This document shows, in pieces, positions 17,647 to 25,536 of a stretch of DNA of 57,812 nt (position 1 is the first letter of the stretch; each line of letters starts with the position of its first letter). A program made the position numbers and the translations under genes. Below the pieces are notes generated by a model. That model was not told the origin of the DNA. It searched no databases and saw only the letters and a program-made list of their open reading frames with translations. The stretch is from Mucilaginibacter sp. Its GTDB lineage: Bacteria; Bacteroidota; Bacteroidia; Sphingobacteriales; Sphingobacteriaceae. Where the stretch lies: NCBI RefSeq assembly GCF_028287845.1, contig NZ_JAQBOW010000076.1, positions 1 through 57,812 on the forward strand. The letters run 5' to 3'.

Positions 17647-18261
17647 TCAGGTTGTTTGTACTTCTTTAATTGCTTCCAGTATGTTTTGATAGGCACCGCA
17701 CCTGCAAATATTACCGCTCATCAGTTCGCGGATATTGGCATCGGTTTTAGCATGCCCTTCTTTAACTAATCCCACTGCCGAGCATATTTGCCCCGGCGTA
17801 CAATAACCGCATTGAAAAGCATCATGCTTAATAAAAGCTTCCTGCATTGGGTGCAATTGATCGCCTTTAGCCAAGCCCTCGATGGTAGTTATTTGTGCCC
17901 CGTCACACATAGCAACGAGGGTAAGACATGAATTAATGCGTCTGTCATTAACCAAAACCGTACAGGCACCACACTGCCCATGATCACACCCTTTTTTAGT
18001 GCCGGGCATTGCTAACCCTTCGCGCAATGCATCCAACAAAGTAACACGCGAATCAATAGTTAAGGATTTAGCCAAACCATTAACCATTAGATTAACTTTT
18101 ACAGGTTGAATTAACGCAAGTGCTGAGGTTGGAGTTACAGATTTTACAAGGATGGGCGCAAATGATAGCCCGGCCCCTGCCATTGTAATTTGTGTTAAAA
18201 ACTCACGACGGGTAGAACCACCTCTATGTGGCTTTTCGTCTTGATTCAGAAGGTCGCTCAT
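17647..18261 (-). CDS. paoA: Aldehyde oxidoreductase 2Fe-2S subunit with Tat signal (PaoA/YagT-like)
   Basis: A 204-residue subunit binding two [2Fe-2S] clusters. Plant-ferredoxin-type cysteines are 92, 97, 100 and 112 (GCDHGQCGAC), and the helical-domain cysteines are 151, 154, 186 and 188 (CGYC, CRC). The N terminus has a twin-arginine motif STRREFLT (16-23) followed by a hydrophobic stretch, so the assembled complex should be exported folded to the periplasm as in PaoABC. It is the first gene of the operon. An upstream 16-bp palindrome is described separately. Confidence 0.92.
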   Translation of the reverse strand: MSDLLNQDEKPHRGGSTRREFLTQITMAGAGLSFAPILVKSVTPTSALALIQPVKVNLMVNGLAKSLTIDSRVTLLDALREGLAMPGTKKGCDHGQCGACTVLVNDRRINSCLTLVAMCDGAQITTIEGLAKGDQLHPMQEAFIKHDAFQCGYCTPGQICSAVGLVKEGHAKTDANIRELMSGNICRCGAYQNILEAIKEVQTT

Positions 18262-18299
18262 ATCCTTTCATTATAAAGCAATAACATTTACTCAAAAGA

Positions 18300-18315
18300 A
18301 AAAGTTTAAACTTTT
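18300..18315. promoter_or_regulatory. 16-bp perfect palindrome upstream of paoA
   Basis: AAAAGTTTAAACTTTT is a perfect palindrome centred about 46 bases before the paoA start, in an 86-base gap between the paoABC operon and the preceding YdeP-like gene on the same strand. Its core GTTTAAA also occurs in the longer inverted repeat between fdhD and moaD. It is a plausible operator, though AT-rich palindromes also arise by chance. Confidence 0.4.
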
Positions 18316-18347
18316 ATAATTTATTTAAAAAAAGATATGATAATAGC

Positions 18348-20669
18348 TTAAGCGACTATTGGCTGATGTTTTTTGATCTTAATGATAACCAATTTTGACG
18401 CAGGTGTATTACTTTTTTCAGCCACGGTATCAATAGGCACTAAAACATTGCCCTCGGGATAATAGGTAGCAGTGTTATGTTCAGGTATATTATATGATAC
18501 TATTACAAACAACCGTGCTACGCGCTCTTTTCCTCCATGATAATTAAACAAGTCTACCTTTTCACCGGGTTTGAAGCCGCCTTTTTGTATATCTGCTGGG
18601 TTCATTAAAATAATGCGGCGCTCATTATGTATTCCGCGATACCTGTCATCCAAACCATAAATGGTGGTATTAAACTGGTCATGGCTACGTATGGTCATCA
18701 TTTGATATTCATCATCAGCCAACTTGTGTTCTGTTAACCGGGTAACTGAAAATCCTGCTTTGTCACCAAATTTTTCCGACTCAAACTTACCGGTGCGCGG
18801 CGCATTGGGTAAATAAAAACCACCTGGCTCACGTGCACGCTTATTGTAATCATCAAAACCGGGTATAACTTTTTCAATATCAGCCCGAACCGCATCATAA
18901 CTCATGGCATATTTATCCCAATCAACTACCGTACGAACACCTATTGTGGCTTTTGCTAACCTGCAAACAATTTGATTCTCGCTAAGCAGATCCTTTGAAA
19001 TGGGTTCCAGTATTCCTTTTGACGATTGCACAACGCCCATAGAGTTTTCGCAGGTAATAAATTGCGCCTCGCCGTTTACCATATCCTTATCGCTACGTGA
19101 CAGGGTTGGTAAAATAATAGCTTCTTCACCATGTACTAAATGACTGCGATTAAGTTTGGTGGATACGTGCACTGTAAGTTTGTTTTTGCGCAAAGCTTCG
19201 GCAGTATAGTTTGTATCAGATGCCGCGGATAAAAAATTACCCCCCATTGCAAAAAACACTTTCAGTTTACCTTCATGCATTGCCTTAATGGAATCAACCA
19301 CATCATAACCATGTTCGCGCGGTGGCTCAAATCCATAAACTTCTTTTATCTTATCCAGTTGCTTTTTATAGGGTTTATCATAAATAAGCATAGTACGGTT
19401 ACCCTGTACATTGCTATGACCACGTACCGGGCACAGGCCTGCTCCGGGCTTGCCAATACTGCCTTTAAGTAAGATTAGATTTACTATTTCTTTAATAGTA
19501 TCAACCCCATTTACATGCTGTGTAATACCCATTGCCCAGCATATAATTATGCGGCTTTTATCTTTCAGCATATTAGCGGCTTCCCTTACCTGTTCGATAG
19601 ATACACCTGCTGATTCCGCCAAATCTTCTGTTTTGTATTGCTCCAAACTGGCAATCATATCTGCATAGCCAATTGTATTATTTTGTATAAATTCCTGATC
19701 GAACACTTTTCCCGGAGTTTTCAATTCTTCTTCATACAATAATTTCTCAATAGCTTTAAACAAAGCCATATCGCCGTTTATTTTTACCTGTAGATATAAA
19801 TCAGCCAGTTTGGGGTTAAGCCCTAAAATACCTTTAACTCTTTGTGGATTTTTAAAACCCATTAACCCCGCTTCATGCAAAGGGTTAATAGCTATGATTT
19901 TTGATCCATTCTCTTTAGCCTTTTGCAAAGCAGTAAGCATACGCGGGTGATTAGTACCCGGGTTTTGCCCCATGATTATAATTACATCGGTATCGTAAAA
20001 ATCATTCAAAGTAACTGTGCCTTTGCCAATGCCAATAACATCACCCAAAGCTACCCCGCTTGATTCATGGCACATATTTGAGCAATCGGGCATATTGTTA
20101 GTACCGTATTCTCTTACAAACAACTGGTAAGTAAAAGAAGCTTCATTACTGGTACGACCCGATGTATAAAACGCGGCTTCATTCGGCGACGCTAAACTGT
20201 TTAAATGGGCGGCTATTTTTTTAAACGCGTCGTCCCAACTTATTGGCTCGTAATGTGTAGCGTCTTTTGGCAGATAAACCGGTTGGGCTATCCTACCTTT
20301 TTTGCCGATATGATAATCATTTAGCTTTGCAAGGTCGGCCACTGAATTTTGTGCAAAAAACTCCGCGGTTAGTTTCTTGGTTGTAGCTTCTTCTGCTAAG
20401 GCTTTGGCGCCATTTTCGCAATATTCGGCAATTGGCGATCGGTCATCATCCGGATCGGGCCAGGCACAGCTTGAACAATCAAACCCACCCTTTTTATTCA
20501 TGTGGAACAAAGCTTCCATACCACGTATGGGGCCGGCTTCTTCCAAAACATCTTTCATTGCCTCATATACTGCTGGCATACCTGCCGCCCATTTTTTCGG
20601 CTCAGTAAGTTTCAGTTTTAATAATTCTTCCGGATTCTCTGCTGCCGGTATATCAATATCCTTTTTCAT
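18348..20669 (-). CDS. FdhF/YdeP-family molybdopterin oxidoreductase
   Basis: A 773-residue member of the DMSO-reductase superfamily, closest in look to YdeP/FdhF-like proteins. The N terminus has GGFDCSSCAWPDP (Cys65, Cys68) and Cys84, which may bind an iron-sulfur cluster in a non-standard way. CHESSG at 200-205 puts Cys200 at the molybdenum-ligand position of formate dehydrogenases. MGQNPGTNHPRML and the C-terminal cap with SHDQFNTTIYG are typical of bis-MGD binding. No Tat signal is present, so it is cytoplasmic. It is coupled to a DUF7009-like gene and fdhD, which supplies the sulfur ligand. Formate is a possible substrate, but YdeP proteins are often of unknown reaction. Confidence 0.88.
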   Translation of the reverse strand: MKKDIDIPAAENPEELLKLKLTEPKKWAAGMPAVYEAMKDVLEEAGPIRGMEALFHMNKKGGFDCSSCAWPDPDDDRSPIAEYCENGAKALAEEATTKKLTAEFFAQNSVADLAKLNDYHIGKKGRIAQPVYLPKDATHYEPISWDDAFKKIAAHLNSLASPNEAAFYTSGRTSNEASFTYQLFVREYGTNNMPDCSNMCHESSGVALGDVIGIGKGTVTLNDFYDTDVIIIMGQNPGTNHPRMLTALQKAKENGSKIIAINPLHEAGLMGFKNPQRVKGILGLNPKLADLYLQVKINGDMALFKAIEKLLYEEELKTPGKVFDQEFIQNNTIGYADMIASLEQYKTEDLAESAGVSIEQVREAANMLKDKSRIIICWAMGITQHVNGVDTIKEIVNLILLKGSIGKPGAGLCPVRGHSNVQGNRTMLIYDKPYKKQLDKIKEVYGFEPPREHGYDVVDSIKAMHEGKLKVFFAMGGNFLSAASDTNYTAEALRKNKLTVHVSTKLNRSHLVHGEEAIILPTLSRSDKDMVNGEAQFITCENSMGVVQSSKGILEPISKDLLSENQIVCRLAKATIGVRTVVDWDKYAMSYDAVRADIEKVIPGFDDYNKRAREPGGFYLPNAPRTGKFESEKFGDKAGFSVTRLTEHKLADDEYQMMTIRSHDQFNTTIYGLDDRYRGIHNERRIILMNPADIQKGGFKPGEKVDLFNYHGGKERVARLFVIVSYNIPEHNTATYYPEGNVLVPIDTVAEKSNTPASKLVIIKIKKHQPIVA

Positions 20670-20671
20670 GA

Positions 20672-21022
20672 TTATTGGGGGGTTAATGGATTTGGATAAT
20701 TATCACTTTGATCTTCGGCAACCTCATCCAGACATGTAAAATCTTTTTCTATTAGTAATTTCAACTCACTCTTATTATTTTCAAAACCAACCTTGTCAGT
20801 ATTTACTAATTCATCAATCATTATTTTAGGTATATACGTGGTTACTATATTATTTTTAAAATCTGCTGATATTTCTTTATCAACTGTACTTTGTAAAACA
20901 TATACCAATTCATTATCACCAAAATTTACTTTTTCTTTTATGCAGCCTTCCTTAAACAAATTTGCCACATCTGTTTGGGTAAGGCGATAACGTAATGAGT
21001 TACTATTAATACGTAGTTTCAT
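20672..21022 (-). CDS. DUF7009-like protein between fdhD and the oxidoreductase
   Basis: A 116-residue protein with no membrane segment or cysteine cluster (single Cys27). It opens with MKLRINSNSLRYRLTQTDV, then alternating hydrophobic strands (LVYVLQST, ISADFKNNIVTTYIPKIMIDELV), and ends in an acidic tail with CLDEVAEDQSD. I associate it with DUF7009, a small family that sits beside fdhD-type genes. It overlaps fdhD by 17 bases and is followed after 2 bases by the oxidoreductase, so its synthesis is tightly linked to both. A chaperone or maturation role for the YdeP-like enzyme is inferred only from position. Confidence 0.6.
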   Translation of the reverse strand: MKLRINSNSLRYRLTQTDVANLFKEGCIKEKVNFGDNELVYVLQSTVDKEISADFKNNIVTTYIPKIMIDELVNTDKVGFENNKSELKLLIEKDFTCLDEVAEDQSDNYPNPLTPQ

Positions 21023-21875
21023 GACTAACAGGTAATGTTATGCGATGAGCCGCATTGTAAATATTAAAACGATGGTTCCTTAAAAATCCTATTAAGGTTA
21101 TGTTAAATTCTTCGGCAAGCTGAACGGCCAAACTTGATGGTGCACCCACCGCAGCTATAATAGTGATACCTGCCATAGCTGCCTTTTGAACTAATTCAAA
21201 ACTTGCCCGGCCACTTAGTAATAACACGGCTTTACTTAATGGCAGCCAATTATTCTGCAATGACGCGCCTATCAGCTTATCTAAGGCATTATGCCTGCCT
21301 ACATCTTCGCGTACCAGCAGTAATTCGCCCGATAAGCTAAATAGCGCACAAGCATGTAAACCGCCGGTAGTTGCAAATACTTCCTGGTGAGCGGATAAAA
21401 TACCCGGCAATTCATGCAATAATTCTGAACTGACCATATTATCATCCACCTGCTGCGAAAACGAACTCACTGTACGGATAGCGTTTATAGAACCTTTACC
21501 ACAAACACCACAGCTTGAAGTAGTATAAAAGTTACGTTCTGTGTTTTTTAGTTCAGGCATAACCTGTTCGTTAAGGCTTACCTGTATAACGTTTTCTTTG
21601 TTCTCTGCACAAGCTATAAAGCAATGATTTACATTACCAATTTCGCCAGCTTGCTTGATAATACCCTCTGTAAATAAAAACCCCGTAGCCAGTTCTGCAT
21701 CATTACCTGGCGTGCGCATAGTAACCGAAACATTTTGTATAATGCGTTGATCTTTAGGCCCATGTTCAAGCCGTATCTCTAACGGCTCTTCAATAGCCAA
21801 AGAATCAGAGGTATCTGTACTAACAGTTGCATAAACTTTAGTAACCGGTAATTGTACTATAGATTTAATTGACAT
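21006..21875 (-). CDS. fdhD: FdhD sulfurtransferase for molybdoenzyme maturation
   Basis: A 289-residue FdhD protein. The paired cysteines Cys122 and Cys125 in TSSCGVCGKGS relay sulfur from a cysteine desulfurase to the bis-MGD cofactor before insertion in formate dehydrogenase-like enzymes. EDVGRHNALDKLIG and LSGRASFELVQKA are strongly conserved family motifs. It begins the - strand unit fdhD / DUF7009-like / YdeP-like and is divergent from moaD. The shared 116-base region carries two palindromes that can act on both promoters. Confidence 0.95.
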   Translation of the reverse strand: MSIKSIVQLPVTKVYATVSTDTSDSLAIEEPLEIRLEHGPKDQRIIQNVSVTMRTPGNDAELATGFLFTEGIIKQAGEIGNVNHCFIACAENKENVIQVSLNEQVMPELKNTERNFYTTSSCGVCGKGSINAIRTVSSFSQQVDDNMVSSELLHELPGILSAHQEVFATTGGLHACALFSLSGELLLVREDVGRHNALDKLIGASLQNNWLPLSKAVLLLSGRASFELVQKAAMAGITIIAAVGAPSSLAVQLAEEFNITLIGFLRNHRFNIYNAAHRITLPVSHETTY

Positions 21876-21881
21876 TTTAGC

Positions 21882-21935
21882 ATATTTAAATATACAATTC
21901 GTTTAAAAATTTGTTTACTGATATTTAAACGAATT
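21882..21935. promoter_or_regulatory. Palindromes in the fdhD-moaD divergent promoter region
   Basis: Two structures lie between the divergent starts at 21875 and 21992. ATATTTAAATAT (21882-21893) is a perfect 12-bp palindrome. AATTCGTTTAAA (21896-21907) and TTTAAACGAATT (21924-21935) form a perfect 12-bp inverted repeat with a 16-base spacer. Placement between molybdenum cofactor genes and an oxidoreductase unit suggests an operator for a regulator that is not encoded in the window. Confidence 0.5.
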
Positions 21936-21991
21936 ATATTTATATTATTCTATCCATTTCTTGCATATTTGTAAGTAATTAGATCATAATT

Positions 21992-22234
21992 ATGAACGTA
22001 AACATATTGGCGTTTGGTATTGCAAAGGACATTTTTGGCGGCCCATCTGTTAGTCTTGATCTGGCTAATGATGCTAACATATCTAATTTAAAATATTTGC
22101 TGGAACAGCAATACCCGCGACTTAAAAAATTAGCAACCTATATGGTAGCTGTAAATAACGAATACGCTTTAGATGGCGATACCATACATGAGCGTGATGA
22201 AATTGCTATTATCCCGCCGGTAAGCGGGGGATAA
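21992..22234 (+). CDS. moaD: Molybdopterin synthase sulfur-carrier subunit MoaD
   Basis: An 80-residue beta-grasp protein ending PPVSGG. The terminal Gly-Gly is adenylated by MoeB and then thiocarboxylated, after which MoaD donates sulfur to precursor Z in the MoaD/MoaE complex. The length is normal for the family. A weak -7 box CATATTTG (21964-21971) lies upstream. The moaE gene is 96 bases downstream, and a palindromic repeat occupies most of that gap. Confidence 0.92.
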   Translation: MNVNILAFGIAKDIFGGPSVSLDLANDANISNLKYLLEQQYPRLKKLATYMVAVNNEYALDGDTIHERDEIAIIPPVSGG

Positions 22235-22248
22235 CAACAAATAACTTC

Positions 22249-22336
22249 TGTCATTTCGATGACGTAGGAGGAGAAATCTTATACAAACGCTTATTAAGCA
22301 TATCCTATAAAATTTCTTACTATGTTCTAAATGACC
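22249..22336. repeat. Palindromic intergenic element with TGTCAT end (copy 2)
   Basis: About 88 bases beginning TGTCATTTCGATGACG. GAGAAATCTTATA in the left half pairs with TATAAAATTTCTTA in the right half, and the right end is AAATGACC. It is the same type as 11916-11999 (TGTCATTT end, AAATCTTA core). The last bases contain the ATG used here as the moaE start, so the element lies between moaD and moaE and alters moaE's 5' end. Confidence 0.6.
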
Positions 22337-22771
22337 ATAATAATATTATCATTGAATACACAAATAAAACTTTCGGTTTCTACTTTAAATGTACAGGAAT
22401 GCGTTGACTGGGTTATATCGCCTGAATGTGGCGGTATTGATGTGTTTATTGGCACCGTACGCAATGCAACTAAAGGTAAGGCCGTAGTTCGATTGGAGTT
22501 TGAGGCGTACGAAAAAATGGCCGTTAAAGAGCTGGAGAAAATAACCCAACAAGCTTTTGATAAATGGCCGGTACAAAAAGTATTAATTCATCACCGCACA
22601 GGAGTTTTACAAATTGGCGAAATACCGGTAGTTATAGCCGTAGCTGCCGCGCATCGTGATGCAGCTTTTGATGCCTGCCGCTATATTATTGATACGCTAA
22701 AGCAAACCGTACCGATATGGAAAAAAGAAATATTTGAGGACGGCGAAGTTTGGGTAGCGGCGCATCCGTGA
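22331..22771 (+). CDS. moaE: Molybdopterin synthase catalytic subunit MoaE
   Basis: A 146-residue MoaE that converts cyclic pyranopterin monophosphate to molybdopterin with two MoaD thiocarboxylates. Conserved features are FIGTVRN, LEFEAYEKMA, HHRTGVLQIGE, RDAAFDACRYIIDTLKQTVPIWKKE. The first 12 or so residues (MTIIILSLNTQI) are not family-like and come from the repeat junction; the family homology starts at IKLSVST. The real start may be the TTG at 22352. Functionally intact otherwise. Confidence 0.92.
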   Translation: MTIIILSLNTQIKLSVSTLNVQECVDWVISPECGGIDVFIGTVRNATKGKAVVRLEFEAYEKMAVKELEKITQQAFDKWPVQKVLIHHRTGVLQIGEIPVVIAVAAAHRDAAFDACRYIIDTLKQTVPIWKKEIFEDGEVWVAAHP

Positions 22772-22852
22772 TTTTTAATGAGTGAATGAGTGAGTTTTGA
22801 ATGAGTGAATAAGTTTATTAGTTTATTCAATCCTGAAAATCAAATAAATCAT
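22772..22852. repeat. Short simple repeat between convergent moaE and moeB
   Basis: The convergent gap holds GAGTGAATGAGTGAG (about 22780-22794) and GAATGAGTGAATAAG (about 22799-22813), degenerate 4-8-base repeats. The reverse complement (CACTCATTC) matches the words before thyA. GAATAA and TTATTC may form a weak hairpin, but there is no strong terminator. Confidence 0.45.
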
Positions 22853-23911
22853 TTAATCGTGCTCAAACCATGCTTTCAAGCCACCTTCCAGAGAAAACAC
22901 CTGAGCATTTGGCGACTTTTGCCTGATGAACTTTACCGCCTCTCCGCTTCTTTTACCTGATGAGCAGTATAATACCTTAACTTTTCCGCTGATTAAATAG
23001 TTCATATTTTCATCAATTTCATCAGCTTCAAAGTGAATACCGCCAATATCAATTTCATCCCGCTCTCGGTCGGTGCGGATATCAACCAACTCTAATGTAT
23101 GGTCTGCCAAACCTTTTTTCACTTCACTAACAGAGATAGTTGGAGTGTAAACCGTTTCTGCTAAACTGGTTATATCTATTTTGGTTACGTTGCCAATTTT
23201 AATGATACGACTTTGTAGACTTAATGCGTCAAATACCATTACTTTACCTGTAAGTAATTCGCCCGTTTTTGTAATATATTTAATCACTTCATTAGCTTGA
23301 ATACAACCAATTATACCGGCCAATGTTGGTATTACACCACCATCGGCACAATTGGGTATCTGGGTAGCATCAACTTCAGGAAACAGATCGCGATAGTTAG
23401 GTGATTTGGTGCCGTCGGCATTTCTTATATTCCAAACAGCAACCTGCCCTTCAAATTGGTAAATAGCACCGTATACAATTGGCTTTCCGATAATTACACA
23501 AGCATCATTTATCAAATAGCGCGTATCAAAATTATCTGTACCATCTATTATAATATCGTACTGACTCATAATATCCATCACATTATCAGAAGTTATCCTG
23601 ATATCATGCGGTACTAATTTAATTCCGGGATTTTGCTGTTGCAGCTTTTGGCAAGCTTTTACAGTTTTTTTTAATCCCACATCCGCGGGGGTATACAACA
23701 CCTGGCGATGCAAATTACTGATAGAAATGGTATCAAAATCGGCAATACCTAAAGTACCTATGCCGGCTGCTGCTAAATATTGCGCTGCGGGACAACCCAG
23801 GCCTCCCGCCCCTACAATCAATACTTTGGCTTGTTGTAAAAGCTGTTGCGAGGTTTCACTAAATCCGGGCAGAGCTATCTGGCAGCTATATCTTAAAAAA
23901 TTGGGTTCCAT
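22853..23911 (-). CDS. moeB: MoeB-type adenylyltransferase with C-terminal rhodanese domain
   Basis: A 352-residue ThiF/MoeB-family enzyme that adenylates the MoaD C terminus. The nucleotide loop GAGGLG is at 34-39, DNFDTRYLIND is at 126-136, and the conserved Cys188 is in NCADGGV. A rhodanese domain follows (about 255-352) with Cys316 in YCSSGKRSG, able to deliver sulfur. The two zinc CxxC pairs of E. coli MoeB are missing: the first site reads PNYRDLF and the second DALSLQS. It starts one base from mobA's stop and closes the moaA-moeA-moaC-mobA-moeB run. Confidence 0.9.
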   Translation of the reverse strand: MEPNFLRYSCQIALPGFSETSQQLLQQAKVLIVGAGGLGCPAAQYLAAAGIGTLGIADFDTISISNLHRQVLYTPADVGLKKTVKACQKLQQQNPGIKLVPHDIRITSDNVMDIMSQYDIIIDGTDNFDTRYLINDACVIIGKPIVYGAIYQFEGQVAVWNIRNADGTKSPNYRDLFPEVDATQIPNCADGGVIPTLAGIIGCIQANEVIKYITKTGELLTGKVMVFDALSLQSRIIKIGNVTKIDITSLAETVYTPTISVSEVKKGLADHTLELVDIRTDRERDEIDIGGIHFEADEIDENMNYLISGKVKVLYCSSGKRSGEAVKFIRQKSPNAQVFSLEGGLKAWFEHD

Positions 23912-25077
23912 TAGGTGGAAGCTATTTTTTGGTGGATCTGACGTTTTATCTTTTCGAAATCGTCGGGTGTATTTACATTAGTTAACGCATCGGTATCCCC
24001 AGCCTTTAATAAAGTGGTATCACTATTTATTAAAACCTTGCGGGGACAAGAATATCCCTGCGCCAAAAAAGCCAGTAATAGTGGGTAACTCTTGGGCTCC
24101 CATATAGTAATTAACGGTTCGGGGAAGCCATCGTGGACATTCTCATAAGCCGTAGCTATTGCTGACGGATTACGGTTTGCTATTAAATATTGTAACGTAT
24201 TAGCATCCAACAAGGGCAAATCACAGGCAACAATCAGCCATGCAGTGTTTGGATTTTCGCGAAAAGCAGATAGTATTGCACCAAAAGGACCTAAACCAAT
24301 AAACGTATCTGTTAGTGTGTTGTAAGTGGTATCTATCTCTTGCTTTTGTTCTGGCCTGCAAGAAATAAATACATCCTCGCAAAGTTCCTTCAACATATCA
24401 GCCATGTAATAGCGCTGTTCTTTACCATACCAGTTAAGCGCACCTTTATCATGTCCCATCCTAATACTTTGCCCACCGGCCAATACTAACCCGTTTAATA
24501 CAGGCTTTGCCTGTTGCATTTTATCTTTAAAAAAGGCAATTATTTTATCTGTTTCTTCCAAACGATAAACAGGTAATTGCTGCCAGTTGGGTACTGCTTC
24601 TTTTATAAAATCAAATACATCATCTACGTTATCAGCTAATAATATCAATTCAACATTTGTTAGTTGCGCTACTCTTTTTTGCAAGGACGCACTTTTATTA
24701 TTGTAAATGATCACTACCTGTGCTTTTGCCGGTTGATGATTGCCATTAACCAGCACCATATCAGCATCGGCAAATTGTTGCTTAAAATTTATTGGCTTTA
24801 GTGCTGTACTATAATTGAACTGCTGATAATTAAGCTGATCTGTATACTCTAAAACAGCACCACCGGCTAAACGCCCCGGCGGTAAAGTTACTTCGTCATT
24901 ATGCGAGGTATCAGCATAGGCACATTTATATTTTGGCGATAAGGCATTAATAACTTCATTAGCCAAAAGTTTAATATTAATGCAGGGCGCACCCAAAATT
25001 GCCCATTCATTTCGCCCAAAATTGCCTGATACCGGCCTTACCAGCGAAGTGTGTTTTTTATGCTCTTTTGAAATCAC
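23911..25077 (-). CDS. mobA: Molybdenum cofactor guanylyltransferase with N-terminal MobB-like region
   Basis: A 388-residue protein. The C-terminal half (from about 196) is MobA, with LAGGQSIRMGHDKG as the GTP-binding motif and VACDLPLLD. It joins GMP to molybdopterin to form MGD for the YdeP-like enzyme. The N-terminal 190 residues resemble a MobB-type domain (GPPGRLAGGAV-like segment, DMVLVNGNH), but the expected GxxxxGKT P-loop is replaced by GAPCINIK, so GTP binding there is doubtful. It overlaps moaC by 20 bases and moeB by one base. Confidence 0.85.
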   Translation of the reverse strand: MISKEHKKHTSLVRPVSGNFGRNEWAILGAPCINIKLLANEVINALSPKYKCAYADTSHNDEVTLPPGRLAGGAVLEYTDQLNYQQFNYSTALKPINFKQQFADADMVLVNGNHQPAKAQVVIIYNNKSASLQKRVAQLTNVELILLADNVDDVFDFIKEAVPNWQQLPVYRLEETDKIIAFFKDKMQQAKPVLNGLVLAGGQSIRMGHDKGALNWYGKEQRYYMADMLKELCEDVFISCRPEQKQEIDTTYNTLTDTFIGLGPFGAILSAFRENPNTAWLIVACDLPLLDANTLQYLIANRNPSAIATAYENVHDGFPEPLITIWEPKSYPLLLAFLAQGYSCPRKVLINSDTTLLKAGDTDALTNVNTPDDFEKIKRQIHQKIAST

Positions 25078-25534
25078 GTTTACCTCCTGTTTTTTCTATA
25101 AGCTTTGTTTCTTTTATCACGATGTCATGACTCAAAGCCTTACACATATCATAAATGGTTAGCGCCGCTATGCTGGCCCCTACTAAAGCTTCCATTTCAA
25201 TACCGGTTTTGGCGGTAATGGTAGCGGTGCAGTCTATTACTACTTCCTGCTGTTCGTTTAGTACAATATCTATCTTACAATTATCCAAACCTAATGGATG
25301 GCAAAGCGGGATCAGATCGCCGGTTTTTTTAGCGGCCATTATGCCTGCAATTATCGCGGTTTGAAATACAGACCCTTTTTTAGTTTGCACATCGCCGTTA
25401 ACTAAATGTTTTAAAACTTCATCCGGCAGATAAACAATGCTGCGCGCGGTGGCTGTACGGCGGGTAACTACTTTTTCAGATACATCAACCATGGTAGCTT
25501 TACCGGTGCTGTCTAAATGACTAAAATCACTCAT
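25058..25534 (-). CDS. moaC: Cyclic pyranopterin monophosphate synthase MoaC
   Basis: A 158-residue MoaC that acts after MoaA in the first stage of molybdenum cofactor synthesis. The active-site signature PLCHPLGLDNCKI and the second motif GIEMEALVGASIAALTIYDMCK are complete, and the length is typical (about 160). It lies 2 bases after moeA and overlaps mobA by 20 bases, so it is translationally linked with both. Confidence 0.96.
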   Translation of the reverse strand: MSDFSHLDSTGKATMVDVSEKVVTRRTATARSIVYLPDEVLKHLVNGDVQTKKGSVFQTAIIAGIMAAKKTGDLIPLCHPLGLDNCKIDIVLNEQQEVVIDCTATITAKTGIEMEALVGASIAALTIYDMCKALSHDIVIKETKLIEKTGGKRDFKRA

Positions 25535-25536
25535 TA

